This document shows positions 7,052 to 16,318 of a stretch of DNA of 34,616 bases, piece after piece. Origin of the DNA: Nitrospira sp. (GTDB lineage: Bacteria > Nitrospirota > Nitrospiria > Nitrospirales > Nitrospiraceae). The position numbers were made by a program, and so were the translations under genes. How positions within the stretch are numbered: the stretch's first letter is position 1; each line of letters starts with the position of its first letter. The notes below the pieces were generated by a model that had not been told where the DNA came from, did not search any database, and was given only the letters and a program-made list of their open reading frames with translations. Location of the stretch: assembly GCA_029881435.1 (NCBI GenBank), contig JAOUMR010000026.1:1-34616 (forward strand). The letters are read 5' to 3'.

Positions 7052-8017
7052 TTAGACCTTGATGGTCACCATGCGTTTCATCACCGCCGCCCCGACGACC
7101 ATCATGATACTCCCGGCTGTGGCCAGGTTTTGGCCGATGGGATCCGTAAACAGCAATCCCATATAGTCGGGATTCATTTTGAACAACAGTGCCCCAACGA
7201 CAATGGGGAGTCCTAAAAGAACAGCTGCGGACATCCGTCCCTCCGCGGAAAGCGCCTTGACTCGCAGCTGCAACTCAAATCGCTGACGGATCAGTCCGGC
7301 CAGCGAATCGATGATCTCCGCCAGATTGCCTCCGGTTTCGCGCTGAACCAGGACCGAGGTGATAAAGAACCGGAGATCGACGCTGTCCACTCGACGGGTC
7401 ATATTATCGAGCGCTTGCGGGAGCGACACACCCATCGAGACCTCATCGAACACCTGCCTAAACTCTTTGCCGATCGGATCTGCTGCTTCTTCTCCGACCA
7501 TTTTCAGCCCAACGGAAAAGGCATGGCCGGCCCGTAATGCCCGAGAGACGAGCTCCAGCGCTTCCGGGAGCTGCCGTTCGAACATGGCGAGCCGCTGATT
7601 CTTGCGCCACAGAAGATAGGCATAGGGGATGGCTCCCAACAAGACCGCGAACAGAAGCGCAAGCACGAAGGTCTGCCGCATCGACAAGGCCAGCAAAAAT
7701 CCGCTCGTCGCAAGAGCCAGAGCTGCCAACACGAACAACCCCAATGGGGCTCGACAGTCCGCCTGTCGATGAAGCACCCTGAACGCCTGGAGCTTTCTGA
7801 CTCTCTTGAGAAGGTCGTTTAACCACGGAATATCACTCAGCGACTCTTTGCGCACGATGTCCAATGGTGCGGACTCGATCGGTGACGACCAGTTCTGAAT
7901 CCGTTCAACCGCCCGGTCGACCCCGTGTGGGGCCATCACCCGATAGGCCGTGGTACAGGCATACATGAATAGTAAGATGGTGCCGAAGATGCCGAGACCG
8001 ATCAGTGCCGTTAACAT
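7052..8017 (-). CDS. tadB: Tad pilus inner-membrane platform protein TadB
   Basis: A 321-residue T2SSF protein paralogous to TadC. It has an N-terminal membrane segment (about 3-25), a soluble stretch, a hydrophobic pair at about 95-145, the F-domain ([22 protein letters not shown], continuing to about 245) and C-terminal membrane segments (about 255-320). The gene begins 7 nt inside the end of tadA, so the two are translationally coupled. It works with TadC as the scaffold for pilin polymerisation. Confidence 0.9.
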   Translation of the reverse strand: MLTALIGLGIFGTILLFMYACTTAYRVMAPHGVDRAVERIQNWSSPIESAPLDIVRKESLSDIPWLNDLLKRVRKLQAFRVLHRQADCRAPLGLFVLAALALATSGFLLALSMRQTFVLALLFAVLLGAIPYAYLLWRKNQRLAMFERQLPEALELVSRALRAGHAFSVGLKMVGEEAADPIGKEFRQVFDEVSMGVSLPQALDNMTRRVDSVDLRFFITSVLVQRETGGNLAEIIDSLAGLIRQRFELQLRVKALSAEGRMSAAVLLGLPIVVGALLFKMNPDYMGLLFTDPIGQNLATAGSIMMVVGAAVMKRMVTIKV

Positions 8018-9324
8018 TCATACACCTTTGTTGGATCAAACACATTCGCTGGAAGGACAATCCCTCCGGCGGCCAACCGTTCCGCAAACTTCGGCCTGAC
8101 ACCGGTGGCTTTGAAGCGGCCTTTGACTTTCCGATTCTCATCCAAGCCGGTTTGCTGGTATGTAAACAGCTCCTGCAAGGTAATCAAATCCCCCTCCATG
8201 CCGACGACTTCCTGCACGCTGATCACCTTTCTCGTGCCGTCTGATAAACGGGCGATCTGGATGATCACGTCCAGCGCCGACGAGATATAATGCCGCATCG
8301 CCTTGGCGGCCAGGTTGAAACCGGCCATGGAGACCAGCGTTTCAATTCGCGTGAGGGCATCCCGGCAGGAGTTGGCATGGACGGTCGTTAACGAGCCGTC
8401 ATGACCGGTGTTCATGGCCTGTAACATGTCTAAGCTCTCGGCGCCGCGGACCTCGCCGAGAATGATGCGGTCCGGACGCATACGAAGGGCGTTCTTCACG
8501 AGTTCACGTTGTGCAATCTCGCCCTTCCCTTCGATATTCGCGGGACGCGTTTCCAGGCGGACGACGTGCTCCTGACGCAACTGCAACTCCGCCGCATCTT
8601 CGATCGTCACGATCCGCTCAGTATCGGGAATGAATCCGGACAGGATGTTCAACAAGGTCGTCTTCCCGGTGCCGGTTCCCCCGGAGATCAGGACGTTCAA
8701 GCGCGCCTGGACGATGGCTTTGAGCAGTTCTCCGATCTCCGGAGTGAGCGAGCGTTTCTCGGTCAAGTGGTGCAACTGCAGGGGGTCTTTGCTGAATTTT
8801 CTGATCGAAAGCGATGGGCCATCGATGGCCAACGGGGGAATAATCGCGTTCACGCGAGATCCGTCGGCAAGCCGGGCATCGACCATCGGCACCGACTCAT
8901 CGATCCGACGCCCGATGCGCGACACGATTTTCTCGATGATCTTCTTCAGATGCGCGTCGTCTTTGAACCGAATGGGTGTGCGTTCGAGGCGCCCGAACCG
9001 TTCGACAAAGACGTGCTTATGCCCATTGACCAGAATGTCATTGATGGTCGCATCTGCCAACAATGGCTCCAAGGGTCCCAATCCCAGCACTTCATGGAGC
9101 ACATCCTGCGTAATTTGCGCGCGTTCTCGTTGATTTAAGTTGACCGACTCCTTTTGGAGAAGTTGGTCGATCAGCTTAGTCAACTGTTCGGTCACGGCCG
9201 CCTGCGACATCTTGCCGATGGCATTCATATCGACCAGATCGATCACGCGTTCATGAAGGCGGTCCTTCAAGTCTTGATAGTGGGTGCCCAGTTCGGTTCC
9301 ATTCATCGGTTTCGTCGCCGGCAT
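8011..9324 (-). CDS. tadA: Tad pilus assembly ATPase TadA/CpaF
   Basis: A 437-residue secretion ATPase of the PilT/GspE superfamily that powers Flp pilus assembly. Visible are the N-terminal domain ([21 protein letters not shown], typical of CpaF), the Walker A motif GGTGTGKT at about 215-222 in [14 protein letters not shown], the Asp box [10 protein letters not shown], and Walker [11 protein letters not shown] at about 287-296. The ATG at 9322-9324 has GGGAGGA 4-5 nt upstream; a longer frame begins at a TTG that overlaps this site. It is placed between cpaE and tadB as in most Tad operons. Confidence 0.93.
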   Translation of the reverse strand: MPATKPMNGTELGTHYQDLKDRLHERVIDLVDMNAIGKMSQAAVTEQLTKLIDQLLQKESVNLNQRERAQITQDVLHEVLGLGPLEPLLADATINDILVNGHKHVFVERFGRLERTPIRFKDDAHLKKIIEKIVSRIGRRIDESVPMVDARLADGSRVNAIIPPLAIDGPSLSIRKFSKDPLQLHHLTEKRSLTPEIGELLKAIVQARLNVLISGGTGTGKTTLLNILSGFIPDTERIVTIEDAAELQLRQEHVVRLETRPANIEGKGEIAQRELVKNALRMRPDRIILGEVRGAESLDMLQAMNTGHDGSLTTVHANSCRDALTRIETLVSMAGFNLAAKAMRHYISSALDVIIQIARLSDGTRKVISVQEVVGMEGDLITLQELFTYQQTGLDENRKVKGRFKATGVRPKFAERLAAGGIVLPANVFDPTKVYEC

Positions 9325-9374
9325 GATTCCTCCCAATCTCGGTTACCTTCCCTACATTCCGCCCATCGCCACCG

Positions 9375-10595
9375 TCACACGGCGGAGGGTTTGCGCCCGA
9401 CTTCCATTCCGACACTTGAAAAGCACCGCCCCAGAAAGGATAGGCTTTTCGCCTGTCCCTTGAATGAGACCGCGGCGCCTTCGGCATGGTCACCGATGAG
9501 TTGTCCGACGCCTCGCAGATACCATTGCGCGATAGGAGTTCGTGATGCCATGACGGTCAACGGTTTCCCATGATTGATCGCCTCGCTCGCCGATTCATAG
9601 TCGTTGGGAATCAGTCCGGCCATATGAACACCCAACAGCGTCTCGGTTTCAGCCACGAGATCCTTCTGATCTTTTTCATAGCGGTTGACGACCACCGTAA
9701 TCTTGCTTGAGGGATAGTGCGCCGCTGCCAGAAGCTCCAACAACCGTTTGGTTCTCCGGATCACCGGCAGGGAAAGCGTCGTCACCAGGATGATCTGATC
9801 GGCGCTGTCCAGCACCTCCCTGACGGACGGGTCGAGCACATGGCCGCAATCGATGAACACATGCCGGTGGATTGAACGGAGAAGCGACATGACGCGCATC
9901 ATGCTGCCCGGCTCGAACATGAAGTCGTCGTAGGCGTCACAGCCTGACGCAAGAAACTGCAGTCCGGATGGGTGCCGCACCAACGTACTGCGAAGGATCG
10001 TTTCGTCCAATCGTGAAATATCTTTCGTAAGATGGGTCAGACCCTGGGAAGCAGGCACGTCAAGAAACAACCCGAGGTCCCCTCCATGGATGTCCAGATC
10101 GATCAATGCAACCGGCTCCTGATGCCTGGCCTGTTGCACGGAAACGGCCAGGTTCGTGGCAACGGTACTGGTCCCGACGCCACCTCGCACGCCGATGACG
10201 GCGATTACTTTTCCGGCCTGCAGCTCTAAACCGGACGTCTTTCCGGCAAATCGCGCTTCAAACCTCGCTAGAGCCGGTTCCACATCCTGTCTCGTCAGCG
10301 GCTGAGGCAGGAACTCCTTGACACCAACCCGAAAGGCTTCCAACAACAACTGCGAATCCATGCGTGAGGCCGTCAGAAAGATTTCCAGATCCGGCGCCGA
10401 GCTCAACAGTTGGCGCACACGGTCAAATGTGTGCTGAGGGCGAAATTCATCCAGCTCCAGCAACAGCATATCGACCGCCCCGGTCCCCTGGCCCTTGGCA
10501 ATCAGGTAATGCAGCCTGCGCGAGACCATATCTTCAAAGGTTCGACGGACCTCTTCGTTCCGACAATCGATCGACACTGCAATCAATCGAGCCAT
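9375..10595 (-). CDS. cpaE: Tad pilus localisation ATPase CpaE/TadZ
   Basis: A 406-residue MinD/ParA-like protein with an N-terminal atypical receiver domain (about 1-110, ending in the EAFRVGVKEFLPQPL pattern). The ATPase domain begins with the degenerate Walker A GVRGGVGTST at about 135-144. Arg stands in for the deviant Lys and Thr for the P-loop Lys, a pattern familiar in CpaE/TadZ proteins. VALIDLDIHGGDLGLFLD follows as the A' motif. TadZ proteins target the pilus machine to a site in the cell, often the pole. It lies between the tadG-like gene and tadA. Confidence 0.88.
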   Translation of the reverse strand: MARLIAVSIDCRNEEVRRTFEDMVSRRLHYLIAKGQGTGAVDMLLLELDEFRPQHTFDRVRQLLSSAPDLEIFLTASRMDSQLLLEAFRVGVKEFLPQPLTRQDVEPALARFEARFAGKTSGLELQAGKVIAVIGVRGGVGTSTVATNLAVSVQQARHQEPVALIDLDIHGGDLGLFLDVPASQGLTHLTKDISRLDETILRSTLVRHPSGLQFLASGCDAYDDFMFEPGSMMRVMSLLRSIHRHVFIDCGHVLDPSVREVLDSADQIILVTTLSLPVIRRTKRLLELLAAAHYPSSKITVVVNRYEKDQKDLVAETETLLGVHMAGLIPNDYESASEAINHGKPLTVMASRTPIAQWYLRGVGQLIGDHAEGAAVSFKGQAKSLSFLGRCFSSVGMEVGRKPSAV

Positions 10596-10619
10596 GTGAC
10601 GTGTACTCCTCTCTAAGAG

Positions 10620-11699
10620 CTATTCGACAAGCCCTGGAATCGTCGACAGAACCGGCCCGAACGGCGGACCACCCCCGGTCGTATTGCCTTCGAAAATGTT
10701 GCACAGAACGGTGGCCGAGATCAGATGATTCGGAGAGCCTTGCACATTCGTAATCCGGGCTTCTGCATACCCGACAATCGGGAGAGCGCCACTATTATCG
10801 TTCGCAGCACAGCTCGGAGAATCATACACCGGCACGAACACATCCCAATTCCCGTTGGCATCTTTTTTCGCATTATAGAGATTGATCAAGTTTGGAAACA
10901 CGCTTGCCACGTTCCCGTTCGTGAAATTAAGAGTGTCTCCTGGGGCTGTTCCTGGCGATTGATAGGTGCCGGTGCGAAGCCCATCAATGATAGCCCTCAA
11001 CCTGTTCGCATTAGCCGGACTCTGATCGAAGGTATTCCAGGCGGAACAGGCTTGCGGCGTTCCATCATTGGGATAGAATTTGATGGTGTCGCCGCACCCG
11101 AACTGAGTGAAATAGTATGTTGAAATACCGAACGGCACATCCAACTGGCCCGGCGCGGTCTGACCCACCGCCGTCATGTCGGCCGTTGCCACGGCGCTCA
11201 CACTGATGCTCGTCAGCCCGACCACACCGGCGAGAAAGGTGCTGATCGCCCCATTGGCCGATGAGTCGCGCCTCGCCCACACCCGAACGGCTTTGGGTTG
11301 ATTAACCGTGGGGGTATGGATCCTAGTTGTTGGATTCCAGGTCCCGATGGCAATATCCGACGCATTGACGGCAATCGACACACCGGCTGCTGAATTGGCT
11401 AAAGCAGTGGTTTGCACGGCGGAAACAATCGTGGCCTGATCCCCGCCGGTCAGCGTATAGGCTTGTTGTTCAGCCGGTGTCATGCCTTCGTAAATGAGGC
11501 CGAGTGAACGAGTTCCGGCCAACGCCGCCGCATCCGCCGTGTTCTGCAATTCGTTTTTGGCAACAAGGGCATGGCCGATGTCGATCGCGGCCGCCGCCAT
11601 AGCCAGCAGGACCACGAGAAACAGGGCGGTCATCACGGCCACCGCCCCATGCTCATTGCCGAGCGGATCGACGAGTCGTTTCGTATCGACATTATTCAT
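10620..11699 (-). CDS. tadG: TadG-like pilus-associated protein
   Basis: A 359-residue protein with a prepilin-like N-terminus (NEHGAVAVMTALFLVVLLAM, about residues 15-34). It continues into a helix with AIDIGHALVAKNELQNTADAAALAGTR, the signature of the Flp-assembly TadE/G-like family. The expected Glu at +5 after the Gly is absent, as in TadG proteins, which stay membrane-anchored instead of being processed. A long periplasmic beta-rich domain follows with several cysteines (FGCGD, PQACSAW, SPSCAAND, TVLCNI). The start ATG overlaps the tadE stop by 8 nt. Confidence 0.8.
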   Translation of the reverse strand: MNNVDTKRLVDPLGNEHGAVAVMTALFLVVLLAMAAAAIDIGHALVAKNELQNTADAAALAGTRSLGLIYEGMTPAEQQAYTLTGGDQATIVSAVQTTALANSAAGVSIAVNASDIAIGTWNPTTRIHTPTVNQPKAVRVWARRDSSANGAISTFLAGVVGLTSISVSAVATADMTAVGQTAPGQLDVPFGISTYYFTQFGCGDTIKFYPNDGTPQACSAWNTFDQSPANANRLRAIIDGLRTGTYQSPGTAPGDTLNFTNGNVASVFPNLINLYNAKKDANGNWDVFVPVYDSPSCAANDNSGALPIVGYAEARITNVQGSPNHLISATVLCNIFEGNTTGGGPPFGPVLSTIPGLVE

Positions 11700-12108
11700 G
11701 ACGCATCACCACCTGTGTCGTAATAACCAGCGGGTTTGGAATTCCGACGACCGTCGGGATATAGGGAATGAGAAAGTTGTAGTTGTACACGGCCGTCACG
11801 GTCAGCTGGTTCGGGCTGACGAGCCCCACGCCGGCTGGCGTAAAGGTCACATCCGCCTGGTTGACGCCGGTTCCCGTGAGATAGTTGTTCGCAATCGTGG
11901 TGATGTCGCCGCTCGTTCTTTTTGGTGGCCCCTGCACGATACCGGCCCGCGCACCTTCACGCGCCGCATTCGTGACAATTTCGCGGCCATACATTATCAT
12001 GCCGAATTCAATCGTGCCGAAGAGAATCAGGAGAAACACCGGCAACAGAAGTGCAAATTCAGCCGCCGCCACACCCCGCTCATTTAGCTGTTTCATGCCT
12101 GTGATCAT
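11692..12108 (-). CDS. tadE: Pseudopilin TadE
   Basis: A 138-residue TadE-family pseudopilin. It shows a short leader ending in ERG, predicted cleavage by the prepilin peptidase before VAAAEFALLLP (Glu at +5), a 20-residue hydrophobic helix, then MYGREIVTNAAREGARAG, the family hallmark. It would be a minor component priming the Flp pilus. The ATG at 12106-12108 has GAAGGG upstream; another ATG four codons later is possible. Downstream of a lipoprotein gene and overlapping tadG. Confidence 0.88.
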   Translation of the reverse strand: MITGMKQLNERGVAAAEFALLLPVFLLILFGTIEFGMIMYGREIVTNAAREGARAGIVQGPPKRTSGDITTIANNYLTGTGVNQADVTFTPAGVGLVSPNQLTVTAVYNYNFLIPYIPTVVGIPNPLVITTQVVMRHE

Positions 12109-12126
12109 GCCGACATTACCCTTCAG

Positions 12127-12399
12127 TTATTTCGTTTGCACGCCGCTCGACACTATAGAGCGCTGGAATTCAGCATTGGGCGTTTCAAAGCTTTTCCGGT
12201 AAGTCCCCATCGCCGTGGCATTGGCAACTCCATCTTGGCCTTCAACCGGATCCAGTTGCTCTCCGGCGGTTGGGTTCAACACTTGACTGGCCCTCATCTG
12301 TTGATAGGCCGTTCCCCAGTTGGGACTGATCGTCGTCGGCGCACAAGCTCCGGCCGTCAAACCGACCGTTGCGATTAAGATCCCCACAAGTCGTGTCAT
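12127..12399 (-). CDS. Small lipoprotein of Tad locus
   Basis: A 90-residue lipoprotein. The signal peptide MTRLVGILIATVGLTAGAC ends in a lipobox (AGAC). The mature part has the pattern GTAYQQMRASQVLNP, then PVEGQDGVANATAMGTYRKSF. A short outer-membrane lipoprotein next to the secretin gene could act as a pilotin or as the counterpart of RcpB/CpaD, which is otherwise missing here; that is inference. The ATG at 12397-12399 is chosen because of AAGGAG 7 nt upstream and the signal peptide it creates. Confidence 0.7.
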   Translation of the reverse strand: MTRLVGILIATVGLTAGACAPTTISPNWGTAYQQMRASQVLNPTAGEQLDPVEGQDGVANATAMGTYRKSFETPNAEFQRSIVSSGVQTK

Positions 12400-12445
12400 G
12401 GTTTGCTCCTTCTTTTGTCCAAAGGACAACGGTTGAACTATCGGG

Positions 12446-13891
12446 TTACGGCATCAGATGGCCGACACGGCCCTCCATTGCGCTGCCTGTGCTGATGCGA
12501 TTGGACAACATTTCCGCCGCAGGAGACCGTTGTCCTGCCTTGCCGCCGAAATAGCCTTTCTCGGAGAACCCCATCACGTAGAACTCGAAGTCGTTCGGCT
12601 CCACATAATAGTCCGTCGGCAACGTCTGCGCGGTCATGTCAAGCGGCTTCACTAAGTGCGGTGTCACGATGATTACTAATTCCGTTTCGCTCTTTTGGAA
12701 TGAACTGCTTCGGAACAAGGCACCTAGGATGGGAATCTCACCCAGAAACGGCACCTTTTTCACCGACTCCCTGACGTTGTCTCGCAACAACCCGCCGATG
12801 GCGAAGCTCTGTCCATCAGCCAATTCGATCGTCGTTGCCGCTCGCCTGGTCGAAATGGCGGGAACCGTGAACCCTTGTGTGCGTAACGCGTTCGAAAAAT
12901 CCAGTTCTGACACTTCCGGCGCGACATTCAGGCTGATGTGCTTGCGGTCCAAGACATTGGGCGTAAAGACCAACCCCACTCCGAACTTCTTGAATTGGAT
13001 CGTCACCAGACCAAATGCTTGCGGCACTGGTATGGGGAACTCACCACCGGCAAGAAACGCGGCTTCCTGGCCGTTCAACGCCATCAGGGTTGGTTTCGCC
13101 AACACTTTCAGCAAATTCTCTTCTTTGAGCGCATCGACAAATCCGATCCAGGTTGTGCCCCCGGCATTGAATCCGAAGGCGCCTTGGATCGCCTGCGTAA
13201 CCCCCGATGCCAAAGCCGGCGTCCCGCCCGTATAGGCGAGGCCGGCAATGCTCGTCAAATTTCCAAGCACGGAGAGGCCGAAGAAGTCGTTGCCGATTCC
13301 AGTAAAGTTGACTCCAAGCCGCCTGATCAATTCCCGGTTCATTTCAGCCACGCGGACTTCCAACATCACTTGTTGCACACCGCCGACCTGCATGGCATTC
13401 ACGATCTTCTTCGGCGCATAGGCCTCAGCCATGCTCAACGCCCGGTTCAGATTGTTGGCGTTTGAGGCAGTGCCCGAGAGCGTGATGTGATCGTGATCGG
13501 ACGTGACCAGGATGCCGTTTTCTTCCGGCAGGGTTTTGTGAAGATTCTCTTTCAGGCGGGTGACATCCGGCACGATCACCACATCGTACATGCCCATCAT
13601 CTTGCCGCTCTCATTCCACAGCGTGACATTCGTCACACCGATTGTCTTGCCGGTCAGGTAGATCTGCGTGGGAGAGAGGACGACCGTGTCGGCCACTTCC
13701 GGATTGGCCAATGACGCCCGCTTGATCGCCACGGGAAGATCCAGCACCTTCGATTTGCCCATGGTCAGCTCGAGCTTCTGAATGTCGCGCTGCTCCGCGG
13801 CTCCTGTTACCGATGCCTGCCCAAAGGCTTGGGTCTCGGCCAAGAGTGTGAGAGCACAGCCCATGATTGTGATCGCATTGCGTAATTTCAT
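12446..13891 (-). CDS. cpaC: Tad secretin RcpA/CpaC
   Basis: A 481-residue outer-membrane secretin through which the Flp pilus exits. There is a signal peptide (MKLRNAITIMGCALTLLAETQAFG), then the pilus-formation N-terminal domain (KSKVLDLPVAIKRASLANPEVADTVVLSP...) and a BON-like segment to about 170 (VTSDHDHITLSGTASNANNL). The secretin channel domain follows, with VMLEVRVAEMNRELIRRLGVNF near 180, VLAKPTLMALNGQEAAFLAGGEFPIPVP near 275, and ELVIIVTPHLVKP near 420. The ATG at 13889-13891 has GGAGGAGA upstream. Its N-domain is closely similar to the separate protein encoded just upstream. Confidence 0.92.
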   Translation of the reverse strand: MKLRNAITIMGCALTLLAETQAFGQASVTGAAEQRDIQKLELTMGKSKVLDLPVAIKRASLANPEVADTVVLSPTQIYLTGKTIGVTNVTLWNESGKMMGMYDVVIVPDVTRLKENLHKTLPEENGILVTSDHDHITLSGTASNANNLNRALSMAEAYAPKKIVNAMQVGGVQQVMLEVRVAEMNRELIRRLGVNFTGIGNDFFGLSVLGNLTSIAGLAYTGGTPALASGVTQAIQGAFGFNAGGTTWIGFVDALKEENLLKVLAKPTLMALNGQEAAFLAGGEFPIPVPQAFGLVTIQFKKFGVGLVFTPNVLDRKHISLNVAPEVSELDFSNALRTQGFTVPAISTRRAATTIELADGQSFAIGGLLRDNVRESVKKVPFLGEIPILGALFRSSSFQKSETELVIIVTPHLVKPLDMTAQTLPTDYYVEPNDFEFYVMGFSEKGYFGGKAGQRSPAAEMLSNRISTGSAMEGRVGHLMP

Positions 13892-13929
13892 CGGATGTCT
13901 CCTCCAGACGTTTGCCAACTTTCCTAACT

Positions 13930-14562
13930 TTAGAACTTCACTGCATTCACCGACGTCCCCTTGATCACTTCCACGGTCACAGTCTGCACATCAGGATGCC
14001 CCTTGCCTCCAGGCGGCTCGGGGTAGATCTTGAGAAAGTTCAGCACTTTCTTCGGCGCATAGGCTTCAGCCACCGCCAAGATCTGGCTCAGACGAGATTC
14101 ACTGGACACCGTCCCAAATACGGTCACATGGTCGTGGGTTCCCCTCAGACGAATATTCGTTTCATCCGGCAGCAGCTCGGCCAGCTGCTGTTTCAACCGG
14201 ACCAGGTCCACGCCCACATCCAGATCCAGGATGGCGAGCACCTTGCCGTCTGGTCCCCACAGCGTGAGGTTGGTCGTGCCATAGCCCTTCCCTGTCACGT
14301 AGATCTGTTTCGGACTCAGCACCATGGCATCGGCAATCTGCGGATCCGCCAACGATGCCCGCTTGATGGCGACGGGCATATTAACCACGGTCGACTTGCC
14401 GACCACTAGGTTGAGTTGCTGGGCGTCTGTTGATTGTGTAACGAGATGCATGCCCGTCTCCTTGGCCATGACGACCGAAGGCCCCGTCAGAAGAACCCCG
14501 CTGCAAACCAGGACTCCTATCCATTGTGCTTGAGTGCGTGATCGATGCTGTGTGAACTGCAT
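13930..14562 (-). CDS. Secretin N-domain-only protein with CpaB-like tail
   Basis: A 210-residue protein with a signal peptide. The secretin pilus-formation N-terminal domain includes VNMPVAIKRASLADPQIADAM, nearly the same as in the adjacent secretin, and a BON-like part is followed by AEAYAPKKVLNFLKI. There is no channel-forming domain, so it cannot make a pore alone. After a Pro/Gly linker it ends in VEVIKG-x5-VKF, matching the end of CpaB (VEIIKG-x5-IKF) encoded upstream. It may co-assemble with the periplasmic ring of the secretin. GGGAGG lies 7 nt before the chosen ATG (14560-14562). It probably arose by duplication of cpaC and recruitment of a cpaB-like end. Confidence 0.75.
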   Translation of the reverse strand: MQFTQHRSRTQAQWIGVLVCSGVLLTGPSVVMAKETGMHLVTQSTDAQQLNLVVGKSTVVNMPVAIKRASLADPQIADAMVLSPKQIYVTGKGYGTTNLTLWGPDGKVLAILDLDVGVDLVRLKQQLAELLPDETNIRLRGTHDHVTVFGTVSSESRLSQILAVAEAYAPKKVLNFLKIYPEPPGGKGHPDVQTVTVEVIKGTSVNAVKF

Positions 14563-14581
14563 TGCCGTGCCTCCCTGACTC

Positions 14582-15397
14582 TTAGAACTTGATTTCTTTA
14601 CGCACATCACCCTTAATAATCTCGACTCGAAACCCGCCTTCCCCGTTGGTCGCCGGCTTGGGGCGGTATGAACTTAACAACGATCCAACCCGAGCGCCTT
14701 TTGTCAGCACCTTCTCGCTGTTGAGAGGATTCCTCAATGCGAGCCGTAGCTTTCCCTGAGTAGAGGCCAGTGCCAGCTTCTCTGCCTCATCCACCTCCAC
14801 CTCCACCGTAATCACCTGCACCGGTTTCGGCTCCTCGTCTTTTCCCTTTCGCTCCATTTGCGTGCCGGCTGCCAACACCTTCACGTTTTCTAAGATCATT
14901 TTGGCGATCGCATGCTGTTGTCTACCCGTTTCCGGTTCGATCGTCACCATGACGTCGACGCGATCGGCGGGTTTGATGAACCCGGCGACACCAATGACAT
15001 CATCGACTTTGACCGACATGGCCCGCTTGTTCGGGTCCGTCACCGCCGCCACTCCGCCGACTGCCCCGACCGGCGCCAGCTTTGATTCCAGAAGCAGCTC
15101 ATTTCTTTTTAAATCTACGAGCACCACCCGGTCCTTAATCGCGTCCATCGTCGTAAAGTGTCCTTCGGGAATGGCGCCGGGCAGAACCTCCTGCATCAGC
15201 ATCATCTCGGGCGTCAGTTTGGTCCCCCAGGGAATATCGGCATTCGCCACCACCACCTGCACATTCTTGGTCGTGGACAATGGCGCCGCCAGCAACCGGC
15301 TTTTCTCGTTCTGTAGCCATGAGAACACGAGGACGCTGGTGACGAGGCCTAGCACCACCGCCAATCCGAAAAACACCAGAGGTCGATACCGCTTCAT
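14582..15397 (-). CDS. cpaB: Tad pilus assembly protein CpaB/RcpC
   Basis: A 271-residue CpaB/RcpC protein. It has one N-terminal membrane anchor (about 7-27), a SAF domain (VVVANADIPWGTKLTPEMM, about 48-110), then the RcpC domain (AMSVKVDDVIGVAGFIKPADRVDVMVT) and VITVEVEVDEAEKLALASTQGKLRLALRNP. The protein bridges the inner membrane machine and the secretin. Its ATG overlaps the TGA of a tiny upstream frame (15394-15480), and AGGAGG lies close upstream. It ends in VEIIKGDVRKEIKF, a tail also present on the next protein downstream. Confidence 0.9.
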   Translation of the reverse strand: MKRYRPLVFFGLAVVLGLVTSVLVFSWLQNEKSRLLAAPLSTTKNVQVVVANADIPWGTKLTPEMMLMQEVLPGAIPEGHFTTMDAIKDRVVLVDLKRNELLLESKLAPVGAVGGVAAVTDPNKRAMSVKVDDVIGVAGFIKPADRVDVMVTIEPETGRQQHAIAKMILENVKVLAAGTQMERKGKDEEPKPVQVITVEVEVDEAEKLALASTQGKLRLALRNPLNSEKVLTKGARVGSLLSSYRPKPATNGEGGFRVEIIKGDVRKEIKF

Positions 15398-15500
15398 TGC
15401 CCATCCTCCTCTTCAATCGCTGCCATCAGATTTCTTGCTTGCGCTCCGTTCATGAGTCTCACTCCCGCTGAACCAACCATAGCTGATTTCCGTGTGACGC

Positions 15501-16025
15501 CTACCCCCCGAAAGGGCTGAATCCAAGGAGAACCAGTAGGGTGCCGGCGGCGATCGCCAGCCCATACCGGAGTTTGAACGGCAACTGTAAATCCCCTACC
15601 CCAGTCGATCCACCGCTCACAACCGCACCATAGGTGGCGAATGCTAATTTTCTTGATGTGGCGACCACGCCCCATTGATAGGTCATCGCACCCAGCGCAT
15701 AGAGCCCTCCGGCTAATACTGAAAGCGCGGCGACGGAGAGCACGCCAGACGGACCGACTAGCGATCCGATGGCCGCCATCAATTTCACATCACCGGCTCC
15801 AATGGCCCTGCACGCATAGGGAAGTAAGAACAGCCCCATCCCGACGCCAAGTCCGGCCAAGCTAAACAATGCGCCGTACAGCCCACCTACCCAAGTTTGC
15901 ATAAGAAGGCTAATACCCATTGCCGAAAAGGTGAGCCAATTGGGGATGCGAGACCGCCGAAGATCGGTATAGATTGCCGCGATCAGCAGTAATGCCAGAA
16001 CGATAATCATCATGGATGGCATCAT
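15501..16025 (-). CDS. cpaA: Prepilin peptidase CpaA/TadV
   Basis: A 174-residue A24-type aspartic prepilin peptidase with five to six hydrophobic segments. The first catalytic Asp lies in AIYTDLRRSRIPNWLT near the N-terminus, and the second in the conserved GAGDVKL motif near the middle. It removes the leader of Flp and of TadE. The start is uncertain: adjacent ATGs at 16025 and 16022 follow CAGGAGACC, and a GTG at 16058 lacks a ribosome binding site. It follows flp across a strong hairpin. Confidence 0.88.
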   Translation of the reverse strand: MMPSMMIIVLALLLIAAIYTDLRRSRIPNWLTFSAMGISLLMQTWVGGLYGALFSLAGLGVGMGLFLLPYACRAIGAGDVKLMAAIGSLVGPSGVLSVAALSVLAGGLYALGAMTYQWGVVATSRKLAFATYGAVVSGGSTGVGDLQLPFKLRYGLAIAAGTLLVLLGFSPFGG

Positions 16026-16093
16026 GGTCTCCTGAGTCCTCTTTGCATCACCATTCACTCACGCCAATTCCTCGTCACCGCTCCCCTTGAAAT

Positions 16094-16121
16094 GGTTGAC
16101 CCTCATTGAGGAGGGTCAACC
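16094..16121 (-). terminator. 11-bp-stem hairpin between flp and cpaA
   Basis: GGTTGACCCTC (16094-16104) and GAGGGTCAACC (16111-16121) form a perfect 11-bp stem with a 6-nt loop, 30 nt after the flp stop codon. No long T-tract follows on the minus strand (ATTTC), so partial termination or protection of the flp mRNA 3' end is more likely than full termination. This would give much more pilin than machine protein from one promoter. Confidence 0.7.
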
Positions 16122-16150
16122 TTCTGTGCCAGTATGGCTACGTGAACTTC

Positions 16151-16318
16151 TTAACTCCCAACCACATTCGCTGCTGAAGTAATAGCAGTGCTGATGTTGG
16201 TACCGAGCAATTGTACGGCTCCGACGATACCGAGCGTGATAATAGCCAGCAATAGCGCATACTCGGCTGCGGAGGCACCCTCTTCTTCCTTCACGAACTG
16301 ACGAATTGCATTCAACAT
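16151..16318 (-). CDS. flp: Flp-type major pilin
   Basis: A 55-residue Flp/Fap pilin. The leader ends in KEEEG, the cleavage site of the prepilin peptidase, followed by ASAAEYALLLAIITLGIVG with the family Glu-Tyr at +5/+6. The C-terminus is short and polar (GTNISTAITSAANVVGS). The ATG (16316-16318) is preceded by AAGGAG at 7 nt, after an A-rich stretch. An upstream in-frame extension without a stop exists but lacks a pilin-like sequence. It is the first gene of the Tad operon and is probably driven by a sigma-54 promoter about 170 bp upstream. Confidence 0.93.
   Translation of the reverse strand: MLNAIRQFVKEEEGASAAEYALLLAIITLGIVGAVQLLGTNISTAITSAANVVGS

Noticed and set aside
13930-14562. Secretin-like gene as a frameshifted pseudogene
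   Set aside because: It has its own signal peptide, ribosome binding site, stop codon and a distinct C-terminal tail, so it is better read as an intact short gene.
15394-15480. 28-codon frame whose TGA overlaps the cpaB ATG
   Set aside because: Possible coupling leader, but only a weak ribosome binding site and no family; not enough to call a gene.
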